Positions 1 to 6,813 of a DNA stretch of 33,506 nucleotides are shown here, one piece after another. The DNA lies in assembly GCA_964488495.1 (NCBI GenBank), contig CAZAUQ010000026.1:1-33506 (forward strand), given 5' to 3'. The notes under the pieces are model-generated. The model ran no database searches. It was not told the DNA's origin and was given only the letters and a program-made list of their open reading frames with translations. Numbering within the stretch: position 1 is the first letter of the stretch; the number at the start of each line of letters is the position of its first letter. The stretch comes from UBA1402 sp964488495 (GTDB lineage Bacteria; Bacteroidota; Bacteroidia; Bacteroidales; UBA1402). The position numbers and the translations under genes are program-made.

Positions 1-143
1 ACCCTGCCTTCGGCAATGACTTCCTGAATCAGGCTGTCGTCGGCAATATGGTTCAACTTTACCTGAGGCAGGTGTTCTTTAAAAAGAGCCGTAAGGGGCT
101 CAATCAAGGCGGTGGCCGTGTGGACGGCAAAAACTCTGGTCAT
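1..143 (-). CDS. Asp/Glu racemase-family protein, N-terminal fragment (runs off the left edge)
   Basis: The reverse strand opens with ATG at 141-143 and stays open for 47 codons to the window edge, so only the N-terminus is visible. The start, MTRVFAVHTATALIEPL, followed by ALFKEHLP and HIADDSLI, resembles the N-terminus of Asp/Glu racemase-superfamily proteins, where a first beta strand leads to a His-Thr turn, an 'EPLxxLF' helix and a 'DDSLL' segment. That superfamily includes amino-acid and hydantoin racemases and arylmalonate decarboxylase; the catalytic cysteines would lie outside or near the edge of the fragment, so activity cannot be judged. It follows the transaldolase-cupin gene on the same strand after a 144-base gap and may belong to the same sugar operon or have its own promoter in that gap. 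The family assignment rests on a short stretch. Confidence 0.5.
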   Translation of the reverse strand, partial: MTRVFAVHTATALIEPLTALFKEHLPQVKLNHIADDSLIQEVIAEGR

Positions 144-200
144 AGCGTTATCTTTTTATATGGTTATAGAATTCAAGTTTGTAACAAATCAAATTAGGGT

Positions 201-259
201 TTAAGCCCTGTTTGGCAAAAACACCCGCCGGCTGAACTAATGGGTCAACTTAAGCCCTG
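201..259. repeat. 10-bp direct repeat TTAAGCCCTG in the racemase leader
   Basis: The sequence TTAAGCCCTG occurs at 201-210 and again at 250-259, 49 bases apart, inside the 144-base gap between the transaldolase-cupin gene and the racemase-like gene. The first copy sits within a nearly palindromic GGGTTTAAGCCC. It could be a pair of operator half-sites for the downstream gene, or chance. I see no convincing terminator or strong promoter in this gap. Confidence 0.3.
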
Positions 260-287
260 CCAAGACTTAGCGGCCCGGTATGCTGAA

Positions 288-1817
288 TTATTCTTTGTCC
301 AAATATTCCGGGCGTCCCGGCGTAAAGGTCTCGATGATTTCCGATTCCTCCAGCGCCACCGAACCATGAGGCTCGTTGGAACCGAACAAATAACCCTGGC
401 CGGGCAGTAAAATATGCTCGTTTCCCTCAGCATCAAAAAACATCAGCCTACCCCGCAGCACATAACCACTCTGAACAGCGTAATGTGTATGCAGGTCCAC
501 CCGGGCACCGGCTTTTTCGAAAAAGTGACAAAGCATGTTTTCGGCGTTGTACACCAAGGTAGAACGAAAGATACCCGGACGGATTTCTACGGGCTGATGC
601 TCAGCCAGCTTGCAATAAGAGCGTTGCACGCCCACCAAAGGGGAGCCGTCGGGGGGATTTTGCAGCAGCTTGCTGATGCAGGCCGTTTCGGGAACTTGTT
701 GCAAAAGCTTCCCTGAAATTTCCTGCCCACTTTCGCCCGATGTGTTCAGCTTCTGTGGGGAGGGGGCTGTCAAAAGAGCCCGGCGCTCTCGAATAGTCGC
801 CAGCAATTCTTCCCAGCCTTTCAAAAATTGATTACGGAAACGCACTACCGGCGGAAAATTGTGAAATTCTTCGGGCTTTAATCCCTTTTCGTCGTAAGCC
901 CGGGCAAAAGTCGGCAATTTAGCCTTGAGTTCGTCAATAAGTGCCTGAGGCACAGGAAGTTCAATGCGAGCCTCAAGAGCCGGGGGATTTTGCTCCAGCT
1001 CCAGAGCTGTTCCGGCCCAGTTGAGCGTTATATGCAAGTTTCCGCCCACTAACTCGGTAAAATGCCTGGGGCCCCGGGCGCCTCCGCCCAGTAAAACACC
1101 CGGCAAGTTTAGCTCCTGCATCAGGCGGTATTGTTTTTTGGCCACGGCACAGCCGGCAATGTATAAAGCTTCGGGGCTGACTTCCACATCCAAAGCCTCA
1201 GCCTCGGCTTTGAGCTCTTCGTCAAGGATACCCGAAATATGAGTTACAAAAAAGGCAGGACTGAAACCCGACTCTTCGGAAGCACGTTTATATACCTCGC
1301 AGGCAGCCAGGGCCTGGGCTATACCCATAATTTCGGTGGCAATCACCGGTTTGTTCAGTCTGACCAGGCAATCGATGGCCCGAAGGCCCGAAGGAATCAC
1401 CGGAATTTTGGCTATAGCATTGGGAATAAGAGCAAAATCAGCCAGGGCTTCTGCCACGATAGCCGCAGCATCTTCTTCGAAACGGGGATCCATTTGTATA
1501 GAAACCAAACCCTCTTTGCCTTTGGTGGCTTCGAAATGCGGCATAAAACCTTGGGCCATCTCCGCAATGAGCCGGCGTTGTATTAAGGCAGCGGCTTTAT
1601 TGTCGTCGGCACATTCTGACAACACAGCGTCTACCACCCTCAGCGCAAAATCGCGACTTTCGGTTTCACGCAGCATACGTGCTGCATAGGTGGGGTTGGT
1701 TGTACAATGGATGGCTCCGGCTTCCAGGCCCTGACGCACATCCCCTACGGTCGGATTGTTGATCCACAGACGGGTAGCTGTCTGCTCATTTATTTTTTTG
1801 AAATAAGCTGTTTGCAT
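288..1817 (-). CDS. Transaldolase-family domain fused to a C-terminal cupin
   Basis: This 509-residue protein has two parts. Residues about 15-345 are a transaldolase-type TIM barrel: TTNP at 39-42, the Schiff-base lysine K137 in AIAKIPVIPSG, and IAQAL at 166-170. Residues about 405-500 are a cupin with putative metal ligands H443, H445 and H484 and a final glycine/histidine-rich strand; the usual Glu ligand appears to be Q449. A Ser/Gln-rich linker (about 350-400) joins them. Transaldolases move a dihydroxyacetone unit between sugar phosphates. By eye, three catalytic positions of the classical enzyme differ: the Asp on the first strand is Asn20, the Glu on the third strand is Gln108, and the late Ser is Thr192. 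The ATG at 1815-1817 lies one base after the transketolase C-subunit stop, so translation is probably coupled. The cupin may bind a sugar or regulate activity; substrate is unknown. Confidence 0.8.
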   Translation of the reverse strand: MQTAYFKKINEQTATRLWINNPTVGDVRQGLEAGAIHCTTNPTYAARMLRETESRDFALRVVDAVLSECADDNKAAALIQRRLIAEMAQGFMPHFEATKGKEGLVSIQMDPRFEEDAAAIVAEALADFALIPNAIAKIPVIPSGLRAIDCLVRLNKPVIATEIMGIAQALAACEVYKRASEESGFSPAFFVTHISGILDEELKAEAEALDVEVSPEALYIAGCAVAKKQYRLMQELNLPGVLLGGGARGPRHFTELVGGNLHITLNWAGTALELEQNPPALEARIELPVPQALIDELKAKLPTFARAYDEKGLKPEEFHNFPPVVRFRNQFLKGWEELLATIRERRALLTAPSPQKLNTSGESGQEISGKLLQQVPETACISKLLQNPPDGSPLVGVQRSYCKLAEHQPVEIRPGIFRSTLVYNAENMLCHFFEKAGARVDLHTHYAVQSGYVLRGRLMFFDAEGNEHILLPGQGYLFGSNEPHGSVALEESEIIETFTPGRPEYLDKE

Positions 1818-1818
1818 G

Positions 1819-2787
1819 CTATTCTTCGTTGGGAAAAGGATTGGGTTTTCTGTTGATGGTATTTATGGCAGCCTCCACTATGTCGTTCACACTCATGCCG
1901 TAAAAGTCGAGCAGCGCTTCGGGATGGCCCGAGCCCGGAAAGACATCGCGCAAACCGATGCGGGCCGCCGGCACCGGGCAATGCTCAGCAGCACACTCCA
2001 TAATGGCCGAGCCCAGTCCGCCTATTATGTTGTGATCTTCTACTGTAACCGCCGCCCCGCAATCTTTCAAAAGTGCAGTTACCCCCTCGGTATCGAGGGG
2101 TTTGAGGGTATGCACCTCGGCTACTGTACAGGCTATACCTTTGGCGGCCAACATAGCCGAAGCCACCAGCACGCGGGGTATCATCAGCCCGTTGCAAAAA
2201 AAGACCAAATCATTGCCCCTTTGTTCCAGGACATGAATCTTGCCCGGAACAAAAGGCTGTTTATCGTCAAAAATCACCGGATCCCGGCCACTACCCAGGC
2301 GGATGTACACCGGACCGGGGATTTCGGCCGCAGCAATGGCCGCCTGACGAGCCTGACCTGCATCGGCCGGAACCAAAATGGTCAAGTTGGGAATACTACG
2401 CATAATGGCTAAATCCTCAAAGAACTGATGACTTACTCCCTCGCGTTCGCCGGCAGCCAATCCACCGTTTATTCCTACCAACTTAACATCCAGGTTGGGG
2501 TAAGCAATAAAAGTACGTATCTGCTCACAGGCCCGCATAGTAATAAAACCTGCATAGGTGGCAAAATAAGGAATCAGGCCGCCCAGGGCCAAACCGGCCG
2601 ATACGCCGGCTGCATTCTGTTCAGCTATGCCCAGTTCTACCACCCTGTCGGGAAATTTTTCCAGAAAGGGGTCAGCGCGCATGGCCTTGAGGCTGTCGGC
2701 ACAAACCAACATTATTCTATCGTCTTTTTCGGCCAGAGCTTCCAGGCCCTGCATAAAACCCACACGGGTACTCGATGTATTATTCAA
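1819..2787 (-). CDS. Transketolase, C-terminal subunit (pyrimidine-binding half)
   Basis: This 322-residue protein corresponds to the C-terminal half of transketolase: the pyrimidine-binding domain, with the catalytic thiamine-activating glutamate E56 in ELGIAEQNAAG, followed by the C-terminal domain (VEDHNIIGGLGSA, GHPEALLDFYG). It must pair with the N-terminal subunit encoded just upstream to form the thiamine diphosphate site and transfer two-carbon ketol units. Its start appears to be TTG at 2785-2787, overlapping the last codons and stop of the N-subunit by 8 bases. A perfect GGAGG lies 8 bases upstream, and the family's N-terminal strand needs residues before the first internal ATG (codon 12), so TTG is preferred. 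Split transketolases are common in Bacteria and often serve specialised sugar pathways rather than central metabolism. Confidence 0.88.
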   Translation of the reverse strand: MNNTSSTRVGFMQGLEALAEKDDRIMLVCADSLKAMRADPFLEKFPDRVVELGIAEQNAAGVSAGLALGGLIPYFATYAGFITMRACEQIRTFIAYPNLDVKLVGINGGLAAGEREGVSHQFFEDLAIMRSIPNLTILVPADAGQARQAAIAAAEIPGPVYIRLGSGRDPVIFDDKQPFVPGKIHVLEQRGNDLVFFCNGLMIPRVLVASAMLAAKGIACTVAEVHTLKPLDTEGVTALLKDCGAAVTVEDHNIIGGLGSAIMECAAEHCPVPAARIGLRDVFPGSGHPEALLDFYGMSVNDIVEAAINTINRKPNPFPNEE

Positions 2788-3697
2788 GGTCTTGTCCTCC
2801 CAATATAGATAATGCTATTTGATGTTCTTCGTCGGTAGGCACGCGTTTATGCCAGGAATTATCGCCCTCCATATAAGGAACGCCTTTCCCTTTGAGAGTG
2901 CGGGCAATCAACACCACAGGCTGATCGGGATGAGGTACGCCGGCCGAAGCCAGGTCCAGCTCCATATGTTCGGGCAGCAGGCTCATTCCCTGACGTTCCT
3001 CGCGCGTTGCCCTGCCCCGGATAAAAGCCCTTTCGAGCACGGGCAAAAACTGACTGATATCGTGTCCGTCTACTTCGACCACATACCAGCCAAAAGCCTC
3101 CCATTTTTCGCGCAGCGGGTAGAGACCACTCACCTGTTCTACCTTACCACCGCTTTGCATGCCGTTGTTGTCGACTATGGCAATAACATTAGTCAGCTTC
3201 AGTTTGGCAATAGCCATGGCCGCTTCCCACACTATACCTTCGTTGAGTTCTCCGTCACCGGTAATTACTACATTCAGACTGTCCGAACCTCGTTTACGAG
3301 CTGCCAGTGCCATTCCGCAAGCCTGAGACAGGCCATGTCCCAGCGAACCGGAATTGGCATCCACCCCCGGAGTTTTTTTTAGGTCAGGATGACCTTGTAG
3401 CCTGGAACCCAGAGCCCTGAGGGTTTTGAGCTCCACAGGAGGAAAATAGCCCCTGCGGGCCAGTGCAGCGTACCACAAGGGACAGGCATGCCCTTTGGAT
3501 AATATAAAACGGTCCCGATCGGGCCAGGCCGGATCAGCGGGATTGAGCCGCAATAAATCAAAATACAAGACGGCCATCAAATCGGCAGCCGACATACAGG
3601 GCCCGGGATGGCCGTCTTTGGCGTAATATACGGCATTGACCACATCGCGACGCAATTGCGCAGCCACGGCGGTCAGTTTTTCTACGCGTTCAGTCAT
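2780..3697 (-). CDS. Transketolase, N-terminal subunit (thiamine diphosphate-binding half)
   Basis: This 305-residue protein is the pyrophosphate-binding half of a split transketolase. The thiamine diphosphate motif is clear: GDGELNEG at 147-154 with the closing NN at 177-178, giving the expected spacing of about 27 residues. The substrate and cofactor residues GHP (29-31), SKGH (67-70), and SLGHGLSQA (118-126) are also present. A roughly 30-residue segment at 230-259 (TREERQGMS to PHPDQ) is inserted between the last helix and the conserved RTLKGKGVPYME strand and is absent from typical subunits, which are 270-285 residues. The gene starts an operon with the C-subunit and transaldolase-cupin. 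A Bacteroidota-type -7 box lies about 45 bases upstream of the ATG. Confidence 0.9.
   Translation of the reverse strand: MTERVEKLTAVAAQLRRDVVNAVYYAKDGHPGPCMSAADLMAVLYFDLLRLNPADPAWPDRDRFILSKGHACPLWYAALARRGYFPPVELKTLRALGSRLQGHPDLKKTPGVDANSGSLGHGLSQACGMALAARKRGSDSLNVVITGDGELNEGIVWEAAMAIAKLKLTNVIAIVDNNGMQSGGKVEQVSGLYPLREKWEAFGWYVVEVDGHDISQFLPVLERAFIRGRATREERQGMSLLPEHMELDLASAGVPHPDQPVVLIARTLKGKGVPYMEGDNSWHKRVPTDEEHQIALSILGGQDLE
2785..2800 (-). promoter_or_regulatory. Shine-Dalgarno GGAGG deciding a TTG start
   Basis: On the minus strand GGAGG (2796-2800) is followed by eight bases and TTG (2785-2787). Strong Shine-Dalgarno sites are uncommon in Bacteroidota, so its placement argues for TTG initiation of the transketolase C-subunit inside the end of the N-subunit gene, which would keep the two subunits in balance by coupling. 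Confidence 0.6.
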
Positions 3698-3741
3698 AAG
3701 TGCATTTAAGTTCTTAATTGCTCACAAAAGCATTCGAACTT

Positions 3742-3749
3742 CAAATATA
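3742..3749 (-). promoter_or_regulatory. Candidate -7 box of the transketolase operon
   Basis: The minus strand reads TATATTTG, an exact match to the Bacteroidota primary-sigma consensus TAnnTTTG, 44 bases before the transketolase N-subunit ATG. I see no clear TTTG at about -33, so the promoter may be weak or activator-dependent. A similar CTTCAAATATA string occurs in the response regulator promoter at 29043-29053. Confidence 0.4.
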
Positions 3750-3813
3750 TGGGATTCTCTGCTATTGCTGTAATCCTTCTTGCATTTTTAACCAATCTTT
3801 TCGAAATCGCAGA

Positions 3814-3839
3814 GCTAAACCTTCAGCTGAATATTTAGC
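3814..3839. promoter_or_regulatory. 26-bp imperfect palindrome upstream of the transketolase operon
   Basis: GCTAAA (3814-3819) and TTTAGC (3834-3839) flank the perfect palindrome TTCAGCTGAA (3822-3831), all centred on the same point. This is the shape of a dimer-binding operator. It lies 65-72 bases upstream of the candidate -7 box and 47 bases after the TonB receptor stop. No U-tract follows on either strand, so a terminator is less likely. A further pair, ATCGCAG (3806-3812) and CTGCGAT (3849-3855), surrounds it slightly off-centre. Confidence 0.4.
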
Positions 3840-3885
3840 AACAGAAACCTGCGATAGCAAGTTGCCTGAATTTCCGTTCAGCTGC

Positions 3886-6177
3886 TCAATGCATAGAATG
3901 GTCGTGATCGTGATCAAGCTCAGCTTCGTGAGCAGATTCAGCGGCGGCAGGTTTCAGTAAGCCCTTTAGTGAAGGTATGGCGTAACGCAAACCTACATAT
4001 AGTTTGCGGCCATGCACGGGGCCCCAGACCTGGGTGGCATCAAAATCATCACCCCAGGGCTGATCGGCTCCCAATATCGGGTGAGGCTGCCTGTAATTGC
4101 CCAGGTTCTCGCCGCCAAGATAAAGCGAAGCCTCTCCAAAATAGAGCGTAAACTGAGCATTCAACACGGCAAAAGGATCAAAACGCTGCTCCGTTTGTCC
4201 ATAGGCTCCGGGTAAACGTCCGCCTCCGTTCAGCTGAAGATTCGTATCGAGTTGCCAGCGTTTTTGGGGCGATTGATACGAAGCGGTAATCAAGCCCTTG
4301 TAGCGATTGTTAAGCGGTTTCTCGCGCAATACAGGCAAATAGGATGCCCCATCAATTGCAGCGTTGGCATTGTATGTGCTCCGCACATCAGTATAGCGCA
4401 AAGCCGCACCCAACTGAAGTCCGGCAAACAATTCGTACGAAAGATCAGCCTGTAAAACCGTAGAATAAGACTCACCCTGCATTCTGTAAAAAAAGACCCG
4501 TCGTGAATCTGCGTCCACATCGGCCAGCAACTGTTTATCAAAACGGGTATGAAAAGCCTCCAGACCCAGGTTCAGATTGCGCAGCCCCAGCGGCAGAAAA
4601 AAGTTTGCGCTTAAGCCCGTATTCCAGGCCGATTCCTGAAAATACAATCTGTCCTCCGATAGTATAAATCGCCTGCTGCCGGCCAAGAGGTAACTGTTTT
4701 CGCTCAAAACGTTAGTACTGCGATACCCTTTTCCAATATTAGCTCTGAGCTGCATCCACGAAAACAGATCGTATTTAACATGCATACGGGGAGTGACAAA
4801 ACCTCCGTGGTGAGAACTGTAATCGTAACGCAATCCCAACAAGAAACGAAGTTTTTCGTTTGCCTGCAGCGAATATTCAGTGTAAAGGCCCGGCGTCCAT
4901 TCGGTACGGAGCGAGGATAGGCTGTAATACTGCTGTCTTCTTTCGTTCCAAACCTTCGGCCCGGAAAACAGATTTAGGCTGTTGTAGTCCAGAAAGGCCT
5001 CGTCCACTTGGTCTGCCAGTAAGCTGGCCCCCGTCACCAGTTTGTGCCCTTCGCTCAGGTCGGACTGAAAAATAAGATTGGCATAAGCATTCCACTGGCG
5101 GGCATCGTAGCGGTTTTTGCCGTACAAGGCCTCCTGATTGTGCAGGCTGGCCGACAAACTCAAACCCAGGGAAGTGTTTTTTTCTGCATCGAAAATATAT
5201 CCGTTTTTGGCAAAGACTTCCAGGCGATCGGTCTGAATATCGCTGCGCCAGGGATTGGGCAACTCTTTCAACTGCCCTCCGCTGCGAGATTCGACGAGAC
5301 CCTTGACTCCCAGCTGAGAAGTAAAATCATTCTTGTTCCAGTAAAACCGCTGTAACCAGGTGAACTGACGGACCGAAGGCAAATCGGCAAAACCGTCCCC
5401 GTTACCATCGTGCTCGCGGCTTTCGTCTTCGTAATGCACAAAGGTCTGGGACGATAAATAGGGATTGAACTTCAGCGCCAGATCAGCGTTGATTTCATTA
5501 CGGAGGTTATCGGCCAAAAAGAGATTGAGCGATAATAAGTCCGACGTTGGAGGCTTCTTGTATTCCACGTTGATCTGCCCGCTGATGGCTTCATAACCAT
5601 TCAACACAGAGGCTGTTCCCTTGGAAATCTGTATGCTTTCCATCCAGGGCCCCGGTACATATGTCAGGCCGTAGGGAGCCGCCAGTCCCCGTAAAAAAGG
5701 CAAGCCTTCGCTGAGCAATTGCACATACATCCCCGAAAGACCCAGGAGTTTAATCTGCCGGGAGCCGGTGGCAGCGTCGCTGTAACTGACATCCACCGAA
5801 GGATTGGTTTCGAAACTTTCCGAGAGATTACAGCAAGCGGCTTTGCAAAGCTCCTCCTGATTGATGGTTTCCAGTTTGACAGTGCTGTAGCTCGATAACA
5901 CCAAACCTTGTTTTCGTGCACTAACCTGTGCTGCCTCAAGGTCGATGAGATTATGGTATTCGGTGGAGGCAGTATCGAGCGAAGTCGCTACGGCATGCCG
6001 GCTTATCTCCGAGGGTTTATTTTCGCTGACAGAAGCAGATTGTTCGTTTTCGTGCCCCGCTTCGTGATCGATCCGATGCTCTGTTTGAACGCTTTCGTGA
6101 TCGTGCCGATGCTCTGTTTGAGCCTTCGGCTGCAGCCAGCACAACAGGCCGGCCAATAAAATAACATATTTTTTCAT
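3886..6177 (-). CDS. TonB-dependent outer membrane receptor with His-rich termini, probable metal uptake
   Basis: The protein has 763 residues from the chosen ATG at 6175-6177. This start puts a clean signal peptide (MKKYVILLAGLLCWLQ) first; the longer frame to 6240 would precede it with 21 unlikely residues. A His-rich segment follows (residues about 22-45, with a duplicated QTEHR-DHE unit), then a CKAACCN cysteine cluster at about 111-117. Next is a TonB plug (IKLLGLSGMYVQLLSEGLP; ISKGTASVLNGYEAISGQI) and a roughly 500-residue beta barrel. The C-terminus is again His-rich (LDHDHDHSMH). The usual carboxypeptidase-regulatory-like N-terminal domain of SusC-type receptors is missing and no SusD partner is present. 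Receptors of this type are associated with heavy-metal transport in Bacteroidota. Metal uptake is inferred from the histidines and from the Cys/His-rich neighbour; the specific metal cannot be read. Confidence 0.82.
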   Translation of the reverse strand: MKKYVILLAGLLCWLQPKAQTEHRHDHESVQTEHRIDHEAGHENEQSASVSENKPSEISRHAVATSLDTASTEYHNLIDLEAAQVSARKQGLVLSSYSTVKLETINQEELCKAACCNLSESFETNPSVDVSYSDAATGSRQIKLLGLSGMYVQLLSEGLPFLRGLAAPYGLTYVPGPWMESIQISKGTASVLNGYEAISGQINVEYKKPPTSDLLSLNLFLADNLRNEINADLALKFNPYLSSQTFVHYEDESREHDGNGDGFADLPSVRQFTWLQRFYWNKNDFTSQLGVKGLVESRSGGQLKELPNPWRSDIQTDRLEVFAKNGYIFDAEKNTSLGLSLSASLHNQEALYGKNRYDARQWNAYANLIFQSDLSEGHKLVTGASLLADQVDEAFLDYNSLNLFSGPKVWNERRQQYYSLSSLRTEWTPGLYTEYSLQANEKLRFLLGLRYDYSSHHGGFVTPRMHVKYDLFSWMQLRANIGKGYRSTNVLSENSYLLAGSRRFILSEDRLYFQESAWNTGLSANFFLPLGLRNLNLGLEAFHTRFDKQLLADVDADSRRVFFYRMQGESYSTVLQADLSYELFAGLQLGAALRYTDVRSTYNANAAIDGASYLPVLREKPLNNRYKGLITASYQSPQKRWQLDTNLQLNGGGRLPGAYGQTEQRFDPFAVLNAQFTLYFGEASLYLGGENLGNYRQPHPILGADQPWGDDFDATQVWGPVHGRKLYVGLRYAIPSLKGLLKPAAAESAHEAELDHDHDHSMH
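6061..6126. repeat. Two tandem 33-bp units encoding a His-rich repeat
   Basis: Positions 6061-6093 and 6094-6126 match at 28 of 33 bases by my count. On the minus strand they encode two copies of an 11-residue unit of the form QTEHR(H/I)DHE. They extend the mature N-terminus of the TonB receptor and look like a recent in-frame duplication of a metal-binding segment. Confidence 0.7.
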
Positions 6178-6214
6178 GCTGATACTGTATATTTTAAGAA
6201 GTTCAAAGTACGAA

Positions 6215-6262
6215 TTACCGGAAAGCAGCAGTCGCGACATTCAGGTCGAAACTACCCGGTAA
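6215..6262 (-). promoter_or_regulatory. Inverted repeat in the leader of the TonB receptor gene
   Basis: TTACCGG (6215-6221) and CCGGTAA (6256-6262) form perfect 7-base arms about 34 bases apart, with the palindrome GTCGCGAC (6231-6238) between them. The whole lies 38 to 85 bases before the receptor ATG. It could fold in the mRNA leader or act as a paired DNA site. It is too short for a cobalamin riboswitch and I do not recognise it as a known riboswitch class. Confidence 0.3.
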
Positions 6263-6301
6263 AAGTTGATGTGACTCTCTGGTACAGAGCGAACAAATCA
6301 A

Positions 6302-6736
6302 TCAACGTCTCAAAACACAGTGCAGGCTTAGCAAGACACGGCCCGATGACCGCGCAGCTATAAGGGGAGCAAAAGATAAGAGGCCGGCGTCTTGTACAAA
6401 AAAGAGCACCGAAGGTACTATCAACAGCTGTATATACTGTTGAACAGGAAATATTTTGTGAGTTTGGGAAGAAAATTCGTAAGGAATACTCAGGGTTTCA
6501 CTATAGCAACCCGTCTCCTGATCGGAGTGAAAAGAGCAGGAGGTATGGTCAGCCGATTTAACCTCATGACCCTCGCAATCGTGGTGAACCGGCATACAAT
6601 TGCCCTGGGCAATGATCTCCACACCCCTGTCACGGCACATATCGCAACAAAAATGCCAAATACTGACCGAATTGCCAAATAACAATAAGACCAGAGCCAA
6701 CAAAAGCAGACTTAGATGTTTCAGACCTTGCTTCAT
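6302..6736 (-). CDS. Small Cys/His-rich membrane-anchored protein (HYC_CC_PP-like)
   Basis: The protein has 144 residues from the ATG at 6734-6736 (MKQGLKHLSLLL); an upstream in-frame ATG at 6754 would add six residues. A hydrophobic segment (about residues 6-22) is a signal peptide or anchor. The next 60 residues hold WHFCCDMC, NCMPVHHDCEGH, DHTSCSFH and ETGC, a dense set of cysteines and histidines, followed by a second hydrophobic stretch (about 100-120). The pattern resembles small Bacteroidota proteins named HYC_CC_PP that sit beside His-rich TonB receptors. It lies 124 bases upstream of the receptor on the same strand. A role in periplasmic metal binding or sensing is inferred; no enzyme motif is visible. 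Confidence 0.65.
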   Translation of the reverse strand: MKQGLKHLSLLLLALVLLLFGNSVSIWHFCCDMCRDRGVEIIAQGNCMPVHHDCEGHEVKSADHTSCSFHSDQETGCYSETLSIPYEFSSQTHKIFPVQQYIQLLIVPSVLFFVQDAGLLSFAPLIAARSSGRVLLSLHCVLRR

Positions 6737-6813
6737 GCTGCAAAAATAATTCATAAAGCCTATATGACTTTGTAAATTAGCTTAATAAATTCAAAACAAG
6801 CCAGAGTTTTTAA

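Noticed and set aside
6178..6240. Longer start of the TonB receptor at 6240
   Set aside because: It would put 21 residues before an obvious signal peptide; the internal ATG at 6175-6177 gives the normal layout.
6180..6301. Cobalamin riboswitch before the TonB receptor
   Set aside because: The leader is only 124 bases and I do not see the conserved B12-box or the expected long multi-arm structure.
6737..6813. TATTTTTG box just before the small Cys/His-rich gene
   Set aside because: It matches TAnnTTTG but sits four bases from the start codon, which would place the transcript start at or inside the gene, and no -33 element is present.
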